A stretch of DNA of 64,000 nt from assembly GCA_934045905.1 (NCBI GenBank), contig OW203765.1, forward strand, positions 21,763,409 to 21,827,408, in the 5' to 3' direction. The first letter of the stretch is position 1. Each line of letters opens with the position of its first letter. This DNA is from Leuctra nigra. Its lineage: Eukaryota > Arthropoda > Insecta > Plecoptera > Leuctridae. Shown here piece by piece: positions 43,764-55,659 of the stretch. The translations under genes and the position numbers were made by a program. The notes under the pieces were generated by a model that was not told where the DNA came from, searched no databases, and worked only from the letters and a program-made list of their open reading frames with translations.

Positions 43764-46074
43764 TTAAATTATAGTACATAATAAGGATGAGGGTGTAAAG
43801 AAGTCCAGTGGTACGTATAAGAAGCGTTGTTTCGGGAAAGAAAACTATTGTGATTTCTCTTTGTCTTTAAGTCAGGTTAATTGGGATACAGTGTATGATC
43901 AGACATCATTGGATGATTGTTATGAGGACTTCATGCGATTGTTTATGTTGAGTTTTAACTATGCATTTCCTTTGAAAGAATTTAAAAATACATATAGACC
44001 AAAAGGTAATAATAAGTGGTATACTAAAGAGGTATCAGATATAGGATGTGAGGTGAAAGAGAAATATCGACGCTATAGGGAAACTTTGAAAGAAAGTGAC
44101 AAACAATTGTATAACAATTGTAAAAAACAATATGACCTGGCAATTAAAAATGCCAAAAAGATTTTCAATCAGGATAAAATACAGAATTCGTCAAATAGGA
44201 TTAAAACCGCATGGAATGTTATTAGAGAAAATAGCAATACCAAGGCAGAAGTTCCACGTATGAAAACTCAACTTAATGTTATTGTTGATGGTACTTTGGT
44301 GACCTCGCCCCAGGTAGTGTCCTGTGCTTTCAATGAATATTTTTGTAATGCTGCTGCAGGTTTAGTTGACCAGTCAGATATTTCAATTGAGAATGATAAT
44401 AATATTACTAATGTTGATAAAGTGTTATTCCTTTCGCCTTTGAATTTGAAGGAATTTTATGATGTTCTTGATAAATCGTGTAAAAAGCGATCCGCTGGTT
44501 TGGATGGAATTCCTTGTAATGTTATTAAAAAAGTAGCATTTTTTATATCTGAACCTATGTTGCATATTATAAATAGATCTTTCGAAGAGGGTAGATTTCC
44601 TGATAAACTAAAGTGCACGAAAATAAAACCTTTATTTAAAGGAGGTGATAATTCACATATGGGTAATTATAGACCATTAGCACTTGTTTCGGTTTTTTCT
44701 AAGATTTTAGAAAATGCATATTGTATACGTTTGTGTAAATTCTTATTGGACAATAATGTTATTAATGATTGTCAACATGGATTTGTTAGAGGCAAATCAA
44801 CTAGCACAGCTATTGCAAGTTTTGTTAACGGTGTGCTAGAAGCATTAGATCGTAAGTTTTCTCCCGTAGGTATTTTTTATGATTTCAGCAAAGCCTTCGA
44901 CTGTGTTAATCATTCATTGCTTTTAGAAAAATTGAACTATTGTGGTGTAAGAGGGAAATCCCTTGATTGGATCCAGTCATTTCTTTTGGATAGGAAACAA
45001 TGTGTGGAGGTTGTTGATGACACTGGAGTTTATTTGTCAAGTGAAGTTGTTACTAATATGGGAGTCCCACAAGGTTCAACAATTGCGCCATTATTATTTA
45101 TCCTTTATACTAATAATATATCTTCTGTGGTTAGAGGTAATATAACTTTGTATGCTGATGACACGACTCAGTTATTAACAAGTAATGATATGCATGTTCC
45201 TGTCAAGAAACTAACTGATTGGTGCAAAGGCAATGGATTGTGTTTAAATGCAAAGAAAACTGCGATGGTGCAGTTCAGTTCTAGGGGGGTACATCTTGAT
45301 AGCTCACCGTTAATTTTCATGGAGGGTAATAGTATACAAGAAAGTCAAGAAACTAAATTTTTGGGTCTCACCATTGACAATAAACTGTCTTGGAATGCAC
45401 ACATTAATAATGTTAAATCTCAGATTTCATCTTACTGTTTCCTTGTTAAGCGTATGGTAGAACTATGTGGTTTAAAAACAGCAAAATTAATTTATTTCTC
45501 TTATGTTCATTCACGTATACAATATGGAATTATATTATGGGGCCAGGCATCTTATGCTAATACTATATTCGTTTTACAAAAGAGAGCAATAAGATATCTG
45601 GCAAATGCCAGTTTTAATCCGACTACTCCTGGTGTGTTTTATAAGGATTCATGTGTGAAGCTGTTCAAGGATTTTAATATTTTGCCTCTACCCTGTATAT
45701 ATATTGTATGTTGTTGACGCTGAATTCACTGACATGACGAATGCTCAAGTGCACGAGCATAATACTAGATTTAAGTGTGACTTTAATGTAGCTAGACATA
45801 GGCTAGCTTCATTTGAAAATGGACCTACTTACATGGGGTGTAAACTTTTTAATGTTTTACATAAAGACCTCAAAGCTTTGAGTGTAATTGATAGAGACAA
45901 ATTTAAAATGGTATTAAGGAAATTTCTCATGGAAAAATGTTTTTATTCTGTTTGTAGTTTTGTTGATTATTGTCATAATGAATGTTAATGGATTTTGTGT
46001 TTTGACGTGACTAATGTTATGTATGAAACCAATCTAGTCAAATAAAATAAAATAAAAATAAATAAAATAAATAA
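43764..46074 (+). mobile_element. Jockey/CR1-like LINE, 5'-truncated, in the fold-back arm
   Basis: Interrupts the left arm between TTCAAAA (about 43761) and GTTATAGAGGG (46077), a junction that is continuous in the right arm (about 48215-48230). Ends in an (AAATA)n tail at about 46039-46074. Confidence 0.85.
43775..45988 (+). pseudogene. LINE ORF2 fragment (reverse transcriptase), one frameshift
   Basis: Open from the truncation point through 45717: NYRPLALVSVFSKILE, FYDFSKAFDCVNH, GVPQGSTIAPLLFILYTNN, catalytic YADD (residue ~431 counted from 43861), then FLGLTIDNKLSWNAH and RIQYGIILWG. At about 45700 the frame shifts and the C-terminus continues at 45704-45988 (FTDMTNAQVHEHNTRFKCDF). The endonuclease is missing. 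Related to the LINE at 60341-62240 (YADDT.xLL). Confidence 0.88.
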
Positions 46075-48455
46075 AAGTTATAGAGGGTTGAAATTTGGGG
46101 CTTTTTCACCCCCGCGCGGCTGGTCGCTATCATTTTAATTAATTTTGAGGGTTGTATGAGAGCTACAGAGCTCCAAAAAAATGCATTTGAAAGGTAAGAA
46201 CATGATCTGCATGAATATGTATTTTAACTTGACACTTTGTTGACTGGTATTTAATTATGATTTTTCCCATCTACATTTTCAAAAACGACCCTAGGGGAAA
46301 AACTTATTTTTTTGGGGGGTTGATTTTTTTTTTAAATTACAAAACATATGCATGACTATGTGTGCCAAATTTCAGGACTGGCCCTCCAGAACTTTTTTTT
46401 ATATATATTTATTTAGTGAGAATCATCAGTTTTGAAGCATCGTTCACCTGCAATATTACAAACTTTAGGTTACTTACTTCCTGTAAAATTAATTAAAATG
46501 GTTAGGTGACTTCTAGTTCTTTACCTTACTGCAGCAAATGATTTCTAAGCCCTGTAGTTGCATTGCTTGTGTCTGCAGCTGACAATACATACCTGTATGT
46601 TCGGCCGTTTGCAGTAGATGGGTAAGCCAACGATAAAACTTCATCGAGAATCGAGATGCACTTGTAGCTGGTCTGGTTTAGTGGGGTAGAAGTAAGAAGG
46701 TGCTGGTCCATGGGGGTGGAGGAAACTAACTTTTAGTTCACTTGTGCTAGATAGTTTTTGCAAAACACATGCAAGCCACCAGTCTCCGTCACAAAACTAC
46801 ATACATCGTCAAAGGCAAATGTGTGGGTTTGAATGTCAATCAAGCGATCTTCATCACTATCCTCACTGGCATTTACTTGATCTTCTTCCTCAGCAACATA
46901 TACAGTGTTTGATTCATCAGACTGAGAAAATGGTTTCACATTCAAATGCAAGAAAATGCATGTAAACCTTAAGGAGTTAAACCGTTCTTTCAGTAAAGCA
47001 CAAGAAAATCTTTGTCAACTTAATATGTCATCATCAAAAGGACTTTCAATTCTTCAGCAGAATGGCATTTCTTTGCTACGTCGCATGAAAAGTAGCTTTG
47101 TGACTGAGTTGGTGGAACAGTTAAACGTAATTGCGGCAAGGGCAAGCTTACAGGAGCCATGTGATGATCAGATAATGACTCCGATTGACTTATACCAGTG
47201 GGCAGCATAAAATATGTGGACCGTTACATTTGCATTTGTATCGGATGAAGAAATGCAAGAAAATACTGCTGTACTGAAAGAACGGTTTAACTCCTTAAAA
47301 TAACTATCACTGGAACCCGAGGTTTCCATGCATTTCTTCCACAGTCTCTGGCATCTTTGAATGAGAAACCATTTTCTCTGTCTGATGAATCAAACACTGT
47401 ACATGTTGCTGAGGAAGAAGATCAAGTAAATGCCAGTGAGGATAGTGATGAAGATGGCATGATAGATATTCAAACCACACATTTGCCTTTGACGATGTAT
47501 GTAGTTTTGTGACGGAGTGGCTTGCATGTGTTTTGCAAAAAATATCTAGCACAAGTGAACTGAAAGTTAGTTTCCTCCACCCCCATGGACCAGCACCTTC
47601 TTACTTCTACCCCACTAAACCAGACCAGCTACAAGTGCATCTCGATTCTCGATGAAGTTTTATCGTTGACTTACCCATCTACTGCAACCGGCCGAACATA
47701 CAGGTATGTATTGTCAGCTGCAGACACAAGCAATGCAACTACAGGGCTCAGAAATCATTTGCTGCAGTAAGGTAAAGAACTAGAAGTCACCTAACCATTT
47801 TAATTAATTTTACAGGAAGTAAGTAACCTATAAGTTTGTCATATTGCAGGTGAACGATGCTTCAAAACTGATGATTCTCACTAAATAAATATATATAAAA
47901 AAAAGATCTGGAGGGCCAGTCCTGAAATTTGGCACACATAGTCATGCATATGTTTTGTAATTTAAAAAAAAAAATCAACCCCCAAAAAAATAAGTTTTTC
48001 CCCTAGGGTCGTTTTTGAAAATGTAGATGGGAAAAATCATAATTAAATACCAGTCAACAAAGTGTCAAGTTAAAATACATATTCATGCAGATCATGTTCT
48101 TACCTTTCAAATGCATTTTTTTGGAGCTCTGTAGCTCTCATACTACCCTCAAAATTAATTAAAATGATAGCGACCAGCTGCGCGGGGGTGAAAAAGCCCG
48201 AAATTTCAACCCTCTATAACTTTTGAACCCTTTGAGTAAAAAAAAAAAAAAATATTGGATTACTTACATCACTATTCTAAACAAGTGTACCAAGTTTCAT
48301 CAAAATCTGGGTCGGTCGAGGTCAAGAGGTGAGTGAGATCCCCTGGAATGACCCAATAATGTAATTTATTGAGCACACAAAATAGGTACATAATTGGTCT
48401 GTATTCAACAATCGAGTCGTTTAAGAAAGGCCATTTAAATTTAAATTTAAATTTA

Positions 48456-48694
48456 GGCCATTTAAGAAAGTAAAGATACATCTGTTGGTGAGGTGTGGTA
48501 CTAATGTTATCAGGCTTAAACGCATGCGCAGTGTGCACTTCAAAGGACTCGGCGTGACGTCATCCCACCCACAGCCTTCTCGAACACAACACGTACATTT
48601 ATGACAGACACCAAACAGACACTAGTCACTACACACTAGACGGCTGTGGATCTGCCAGGCTTTATCGCATGCGCACTGACTTTCTTAAATGGCC
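48456..48694. mobile_element. 239-bp MITE, TA-flanked, copy 2
   Basis: Inverted copy of 29518-29756: GGCCATTTAAGAAAGT ... ACTTTCTTAAATGGCC with TA on both sides and the same length. CATGCGCAGTGTGCACTTC and GTGACGTCATCCCACCCAC in the middle. Confidence 0.8.
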
Positions 48695-48974
48695 TATTGA
48701 TACAGCGTCACAACCGTGTTTAATAGATAGCACTCTAGTGTGCAGTGAGCCCGTATCACGTGAAACAAGACGACACGGAAATTTAGAAAAAAACCCTAGG
48801 GACATGATAGGAGTCAACACTCTAATTCAGGGATCGGCAACCTTTTTTGATGAAGGAGCCAATTTCCCAAAAATGTATAAATTAGATAATAATGGGAGCT
48901 GCAGTAGAGGCAATCAAATATAATTACACCGAAAATAATAGGTACATTGAATATGCAAGCCAAATTGTTTAAAT

Positions 48975-50500
48975 GCTATACGCAGTATTGTGAATCATTC
49001 TCTTGTTTCTGGAATCTTTCCTGATCTATGGAAAGAAGGAGTAATAACACCTTTGCCAAAATGCTCGCATCCAAAACAATTCAAAGACCTTAGACCCATA
49101 AGTATTCTCACTACAATGTCCAAAATACTAGAAAGAATTGTTGTGAAACAACTGACTGCATACCTAGAAGAACTGAAATTATTATCCAATAGTCAGTCAG
49201 GATTCAGAAAAAATCGAGGGACAACATCAATACCCCTCGATGTAACTGATGAAGTCAAGGACTTTCCTTAAACACTTCGAAGACAGTATCAATGATTATA
49301 GGGAGCAAATGTCAACGAACCAAAATACTTAATACAACGAACCAAAAATACCAAAATACAGGAAACTCTCCTGGCCCCACTGAACTCATAAAATCACTGA
49401 AATGGGAGTCTCTGGAAGACCGGCGAGACGCATCCAGAGCTATCGCTATATACAGGGCTTCCTGCCATGAAGAGGCTGGGAGGAGCTAGGTGAGCTACTG
49501 CAGAGACCGAATTACACTGCGAGAGGAGACCACACCGAGAAAATTCGTCTGTTGCAGCCGCGAACAGACACTGGCAAGTTCTCACTCGCAGCGCATGGGA
49601 TCAGATTGTGGAACAATCTGCCTGCCAGCGTTGTGGAGCCACTTCCCCAGAACAATAAAGAATTGAGGAAGAGGATGAAGTCCATTGTTCCGACATGAAT
49701 TTACAGAACTACAACAACCGACGAATAAGTGCACTTAAGAACATTGACTATTATTAATAATTGAAACATGTATAGTAGCATTAGTCAAAGTTGTATCAAT
49801 CAATAAATAATAATAATAACTTAATAGCTAGTTTAAACTAAATATAAATGGTTGTACAATTCCCATTTCAGAAACTTCAAGGAATTTAGGTTTAATCATG
49901 GATAGCCAAATGACATACACAGATCATATTCAGAAAGCAAGCAGCAAAGCTTACGGCAAACTTCGAACATTGCAAAGATTTAAACAAATCCTGACCATGT
50001 CAACAAAAACAGAGCTTGTTGAGGCACTTATAATATCAAATTTAAATTACTGCGACATTGTTTATGGATCATGCATTTCAAAGAAAGATATAGGATGTGT
50101 TCAGAAAGTCCAGAATTCTTGTGCCAGGTTTATATTCAATATTAAGAGAAGACACCATATAAGTCCCTACATTCAGAAACTTCATTGGTTGAAGATGGAA
50201 GCAAGAAGGAATCTTCACTTGACATGCGCAACGCACAAGATACTGTTAACAGGAGAACCTAAATATTTGAATGATAAGTTAAGAAGACGACAAGATATTC
50301 ACGGAAGAGATACGCGAAAGAAAAGCTAGACTTTGGCACTCATCGAGGTACAAAATGTAAGAATTGTTTTTCATATTCAGCCTCGGTTGCGTATAATGCA
50401 ACAACTAAAGAAGAGCAGACATTAAGTTTAATACCATTCAAGACGCTAGTCAAGAACAAACTCACGCTAATTCAAGAAAGAGAATTCATAAAGTATTGAG
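48975..50500 (+). pseudogene. LINE reverse-transcriptase fragments, internally deleted
   Basis: 48990-49271 encodes RT start motifs (ITPLPKCSHPKQFKDLRPIS; LSNSQSGFRKNRGTTS). After a nested insertion the same type of element resumes at about 49830 (NLGLIMDSQMTYTDHIQKAS; ALIISNLNYCDIVYGSC) to about 50500. The catalytic palm (YADD) is missing, so an internal deletion accompanies the insertion. Confidence 0.75.
49300..49815 (+). mobile_element. Second LINE 3' fragment nested in the first
   Basis: Encodes a broken LINE C-terminus (ELIKSLKWESLEDRRDASRA; later a GLRLWNNLP-like segment in another frame) and ends in a poly(ATCA/ATA) tail at about 49795-49815. Confidence 0.6.
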
Positions 50501-50783
50501 ATTGGAAGACAAGAATCAAGATTACATCCTGCTGAAAATGTTTTTTCAGTGGTTTTCCCTCAGCTAAAAAGCAAATGCTTGGATGTTCTTCCAATATTAC
50601 CACTGATATTGAAGCACAACTATGTATAATGACTATTATGAATAACTTAGGAAGAAATTAGGTAAACGGTGAAGAGGTGAAGCAGCTGAAGAGAAGAGAT
50701 GGATGTATGGAAGATCAACGACTCGATTGTTGAATACAGACCAATAGTGTACCTATTTTATGTGCTCAATAAATTACATTATT

Positions 50784-52485
50784 GGGCGATTCCACTGTAA
50801 CGTGTGTGACATTCGCACGCCAAATTCTCAGTTTAAGTTGTAATTCTGGACAAAATAAATTTTTTAGAATAATTTGAAGATAGCACAATTGTAGATTGAA
50901 CATTTCTTTATTGATACACACTTCATTTTGTCTATGAAAATGTTTAATTTAAAAATTACAGATTTTACAAAATGCGTAACGTGTGTGACGCGATAGAAAT
51001 GAGAGTTCGTAAATTTTGAGTTCGAGGTCCATTTCCTGTGAATCTGCAAGATTTACAAATTTCAGAAAATTTGAGGTTAACCTGTCAATTATCTGCTTAA
51101 TGATAATGCATTGTTCAAAAAATAAAAAATAAATTATCTTAGTGAAAAAAAAATATGTAATTGCGTAACGTGTGTGACATCGGGGCGTAACGTGTGTGAC
51201 ATCGGGGCGTAACGTGTGTGACATCGGGGCGTAACGTGTGTGACATCGGGGCGTAACGTGTGTGACGCATGGATTTTTAAACTGAAACCTATTGAAAATT
51301 TTGAAAATTTGTAATCGTATGATTAGTATGATACTATTAAACAGAAAGTAAATGATAATACATGTTCAGACAACTTGTGTGTTGTAGTCCACGAGCGTTT
51401 ACAACCCTCGGAGCTGACAACTTGACGTAACGCATTTTTTATCGGATAATATTGAATCGGGCGTCCTCAACAACTTCCAATTTTTTGCGTATGGCACCAT
51501 AACATTGACTTGAACTTCTGTTGGACCCTTCTTGGTCATTTCCCCTGCAAATACTACATTCTCATACGTTACGGAGCACCAATCTCCGACGTCGTGGTTG
51601 ACGATAACTCCTTTTTGATAATTTTCTGAGAGTGAGAACTCCTCCAGGTCAGATTAATCTTAGATTAATCTTAGATTAACCAATAATCAACAATATGCAG
51701 TAAAAAAATTAACCTAAAAAAGAGTCTGAGCAGTTCTGGAGGGAAACAAGACAACAAACGGAGGGAAAATATTTCTCCCTGTATAAAACATAACAAAAAC
51801 TAATTACTCTTCATAATTGTTGTCAACACAGTGTCTCTACTGTTCAAATATTGTTTTTAAATCATAATATGGATTAAATTAGTAAAATACAATTGCATTT
51901 GTCATTGTTTCAATGCAAAGCTATTTCGGGAACGAGAAACGTAACGTGTGTGACGAATATTATAAATGGTCATAACAAATTTTTGGCTTTATCTAATTTA
52001 ACAATATTTATTATCCATCATAAGAATGACATTCTAAAATACAATAAAAAAATCTTTTCAAAATACCATGTATTTGGCCTGTAAAATTACTTTTTTGCCT
52101 TTGTACGTAACGTGTGTGACATAGACCAAGAGGATACCTATGTCATTTATTGATTTTTACTCAATATTTATTATTATTTTTTTAAACATGGAATTATATG
52201 TAGTTGAAGACTTGTTTGATTTGACAAATTAACTTTTTTAGATGTATTTGTAACCTAGACTGAAGAAGAAAAAAAATAAGCCCAATGTTCGTTTCTGATG
52301 AATTGTTTGGTGAAAAACATTTACTCAACAAAAAGGTATTATTTTCAAAGAAACAATTTTTTGTTTACGTTGAAGTTGATATATTATGAAATCTCATTGT
52401 TTTTACTATTGAAATAGTTTGGTTTAAAAATTCTAGTGTCACTTTCATAATTTTTTGTGAATGTTCTGTTTCTGTGGAATCGCCC
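50784..52485. mobile_element. 1.7-kb TIR element with nine GTAACGTGTGTGAC motifs
   Basis: Inverted ends GGGCGATTCCAC / GTGGAATCGCCC. The exact 14-mer GTAACGTGTGTGAC occurs, always in plus orientation, at 50797, 50976, 51165, 51187, 51209, 51231, 51253, 51941 and 52107. No transposase frame. The minus-strand frame 51224-50949 is a read-through of the repeats. Flanks are ATT-rich, so the duplication is uncertain (TATT possible). Superfamily unknown; ends resemble those of the fold-back at 43622. Confidence 0.75.
51164..51267 (+). repeat. 22-bp tandem repeat, five copies
   Basis: Perfect period-22 array of CGTAACGTGTGTGACATCGG plus GG, phased by the GTAACGTGTGTGAC motif at 51165, 51187, 51209, 51231 and 51253. 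Confidence 0.92.
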
Positions 52486-52579
52486 TATTATTATTATTAT
52501 TATAGTTTATTTTATTCACTATTTTATTATTTTATTTCAATAGTTTATTTTGACATTTTGACGAAGCCCCCTTTGACAT

Positions 52580-52950
52580 CTGTTGCCCCACAGGGCGTTT
52601 TTTTACAATTTCAACAATTTAAAAGTGATTCTGGGACTCTAAAATGAACAATTTGAATCAAATAACCATTCAATTGTTGCCCCCCAGGGCGCATTTTTAG
52701 AATTTCAACATTTGAAAAATGATTCTGGGACTCGAAAATAAACAAATTGAATCAAATAACCATTCAATTGTTGTCCCGCAAATCGCAATTTTAGAATTTC
52801 AACAATTTAAAAGTGATTCTGTGCCTCTAAAATGAACAAACTGAATCAAATAACATTTCAATTATGGCCCGCAGGGCGTTTTTTTATAATTTTCAAATTT
52901 TTCGGTTTCAGATCCTAATATAAATTATAAAGAGCCAATCAAGAACCACC
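52580..52950. repeat. ~93-bp tandem repeat, about four units
   Basis: Units share TTCAATTGTTGCCC, CAGGGCG, AGTGATTCTGGGACTC and AAATGAACAAATTGAATC; starts at about 52580, 52673, 52767 and 52860. Inside the 3' part of the hAT at 48828-52994. Confidence 0.8.
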
Positions 52951-53002
52951 AAGGAGCCGCATGCAGCTCCGGAGCCGCAGGTTGCCGACCCCTGCTCTAA
53001 TT

Positions 53003-54461
53003 TGATCTGCAATGATTCATGAATATAGGTAGTACTTCTACTTGGTCTACTTCCTATATTTGGTCCTAGCTTCAAATAACCCAAGACATACGAGAGTCTG
53101 TACTTGATTTGTGGCTAACTGTATGATTGTAGATGAACATGGACGTAGAATGCAACCAAATTAAAAAAAAACTATTTTAGGCAAATAATGACATTTTAAA
53201 AATATTGTAACTTTTACATTAGGTTATTTAAAGAACTAGACGAAATTTTCAGGATTAATAAATAACATACCAAGCAATATAATGAATGACATTTTTCGAA
53301 TATATTTTTGAGCCCCCGACTTGTCCAGACAAAATAAAAAATAATGATTTTCACAAATTATTAACTTTTTCCAACATTTTTTAGAAAAGTTTGGAAAGTA
53401 ATTTTTCACTCCCGGTTTCGCTAATTGATAGTCAATGAATTGATTCATATAATAGGGAAGTCTCGTGAAGATTAGAATTCAGAATAATATTTATTTTATG
53501 AAAGTTGAGATGTTGCTGAACACAGATGTGGTATTATTTTTGTTGTTGGACGAATAGTTCTCTTGTAATTAATTTACAAAGTTTGATAGATCTCCTCTCA
53601 TTTAAAAACAGGAAAATTGGCAATGACATCACAGTTTGCTATATTGCCATGGCAACAAGGGAATCCCCATGTCAACACAATGTTCAAGACTTGGAAATGA
53701 CATCACAGTTCTGATTCTTGTTACAGGCCGTTTTTCCCGCCAAAATTCCTATAATATTTGAACTCGATTTTTATGAATGAAAATTTAAGATTTCACAGGT
53801 AATAAGTGTATTTGTAGTTATTATTTGTGTTTATTTATAGAAATTTACTAGAATACAATTTCATGAGACTTCCCTATAGTAGAATTGTAACTCTTAATGT
53901 TATTTTATACCTGTCAGGTGATGTACCTAGTTGTTTCAAATTTTGGAAATCATTATTTTTATTTTTTTACCCCATACCTAACTTGGAAGGCTCTACAATT
54001 TTTTTTTAAAACACAAATGTGAGGTATGAATGTGATGTCGTTGCTTATACATGTATCAACGATTTATGTAGGTATTGAAAGTTTTGAGATAATTTTATCG
54101 GGTCACAATTTAAAGTTCTTTCAATGGAAGCACCAAAAATCGAAATTTTCACCAAAATCCAAAGTTTTCCAATTTCTTGAACGGAAACAAAATTAGTAAA
54201 ACCAAGGGGAGTTCCTATCTAGGTCAGTTTATGCTTTGTAATAGTAACCAATTTTTTTTTAAATATTAAAATAAAAAATGGGGTACAACGATTTTTATAA
54301 ATTTTAGGCGTTTTTTAATGGAATGTCCCTACTACTAGGCAGTTCAGACTCGGTGCAGTTCCTTTGATAAATCTAGATATCACTTTAGCACGAGGCTGAC
54401 AGAACTAAACACGGTGAAAATAGTTTTAAGTAGGTAGGTAATTTACTCTAGGCACTCTAAC
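53003..54461. other. Gene 5 intron 2, native sequence
   Basis: Aligns by eye with the gene 3 (about 18935-20307) and gene 4 (about 23890-27340) introns but lacks the hAT found there. 53410-53870, bounded by GAAGTCTC and GAGACTTCCCTATA (inverted), looks like a further ~430-bp insertion. No gene. Confidence 0.5.
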
Positions 54462-54617
54462 CTTCAAGGCTGCCAGTTGACTTTGCAGTGATATTGTCCA
54501 GTATTGATGGAGCTTCTGATTGGTTGTAATGCATCGATCTTTGAAGTCCAGGAAGTCGTTCATGAAATCATCGCACTTCTTGCAGACAATCTGTGGAAGA
54601 TGATCTTCCGGAAATAT
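54462..54617 (-). CDS. Gene 5 exon 2: second half of ZAD domain
   Basis: 156 nt, phase 0; acceptor TGCAG precedes ATA TTT CCG, donor AAG/GTTAGA. It encodes IFPEDHLPQIVCKKCDDFMN and ends LAALK, differing from gene 4 exon 2 by about one residue. Supplies the CKKC ligand pair. Confidence 0.92.
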
Positions 54618-54706
54618 CTGCAGCCATATACACAAACATTATTACAGTCTGCTCAATGAATGTTGATAGACCATAATTATGAAAATAATATAATACTATA
54701 TTATTA

Positions 54707-54800
54707 CTAGGAAAACGCTCAGTGTAACGCGTTGATGAGCGAGCACGGGTACGTGCAAATTCTCGAACCGGAAATGCGTACAAAATGCACAGAAAACATA
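54707..54800 (-). mobile_element. Helitron-like 3'-end fragment
   Basis: CTAGGAAAACGCTCAGTG then TAACGCGTTGATGAGCGAGC; on the minus strand it has the best hairpin of the family, CGCTCA...TGAGCG followed by TTTTCCTAG. Only ~94 bp remain. Confidence 0.6.
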
Positions 54801-54828
54801 ATACCTAATAAATATAAAAGGTCATAAC

Positions 54829-55659
54829 TAGGGGTGTGCGAGTACTCGAAATTTCGAGTTCGAGTCGAGTTTGGGGGGTGAATCAAATCAAAAAGGGTTA
54901 AACTCGACTTTTTCGAGTTATCCAAAAAAAATTTTTTTTTTTTTTTAAGACAATATATTTTATCCTGCCTACATCCTTAACAGACTCCTACCTACTTCTT
55001 CCATCAATAATCCACTCCTCAACTTAAAAGAACACATGAATTTCTGTTAAAATGTCACACAATGAAATAAATAATAATAATGAAGCATTGTTGGATGAAA
55101 TTGTTGAGATTTGTAAAATAAAATATGATATTCCTGCTGATAAGTGACATAACTCGTCTAAGTGCTTCTGACAATACTTCTTGGAATGCAAAAACCCAGA
55201 ATTCTTGGCCTAAGGAAGTTCTAGGGTCTTTGGTCTTTACATTCTATGTAGTGCCTAGTACCAAGTAGTATTTCTAGTTGCAGATTGCATGGATTTTTCC
55301 CCCCCAAAATACAGTAGCTGTTTAAGCTTAGATCTTTACTTGTCATTCCAAGCTACACATTTCTAGTAGCAGCACTTCAAACCACAGTAGTATGAGAATC
55401 AAAATTATTTACCTATACACATCTTATCTTATAATAAGAAATTACATGAATTAGCAGCCCTACAATGTATAGATGATGTATGATTAATGTAAATATTTCT
55501 ATTCATTTTGTGATGGTCGAATAATAATTTTATGACCTAATAGTACATAGGTGAACATTTGCTGAACGTGACTCGAACTCGACTCGAAAAACTCGATTCA
55601 TCTCACTGACTCGACTCGAACTCGACTCGACCTTAAAATATCAAACTCGCACAGCCCTA
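54829..55659. mobile_element. hAT-like element, 831 bp, TSD GTCATAAC
   Basis: Ends TAGGGGTGTGCGAGT / ACTCGCACAGCCCTA and a perfect 8-bp duplication GTCATAAC (54821-54828, 55660-55667). Subterminal ACTCGAACTCGACTCG repeats at both ends. The gene 4 intron counterpart (about 27665) is empty. Confidence 0.9.

Larger units (their letters stand above)
43622..48354. mobile_element. Giant fold-back (two ~1.1-kb inverted arms) with a LINE in the left arm
   Basis: The left end GGGTCATTCCAGGGGATTTC (43622) is matched by GATCCCCTGGAATGACCC (to 48354). Arms: 43622-43765 plus 46075-46990 on the left, 47275-48354 on the right; spacer about 46990-47275. Shared arm blocks include TGACCTCGACCGACCCAGAT, TTACTCAAAGGGTTCAAAA and the ~60-residue reading MDQHLLTSTPLNQTSYKC (46711-46526 minus; 47585-47770 plus). 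No known transposase domain recognised. LINE-free length is about 2.4 kb. Confidence 0.85.
48828..52994. mobile_element. hAT-like element, ~4.2 kb with later insertions, TSD CTCTAATT
   Basis: Ends CAGGGATCGGCAACC / GGTTGCCGACCCCTG, same family as 19560-20247, with a perfect 8-bp duplication CTCTAATT (48820-48827, 52995-53002). The gene 3 intron counterpart at about 18928 (GCTCTAATTGCTCATG) is empty. Contains LINE fragments and the 1.7-kb TIR element. The right part (52580-52950) is about four ~93-bp repeats where the gene 3 copy has one. Confidence 0.85.

Noticed and set aside
949..51224. Period-22 array at 51165-51266 considered as a CRISPR array or coding repeat
   Set aside because: Units are fully identical head-to-tail with no unique spacers, and a 22-nt period does not keep a reading frame; it is a transposon-internal minisatellite in a eukaryotic genome.
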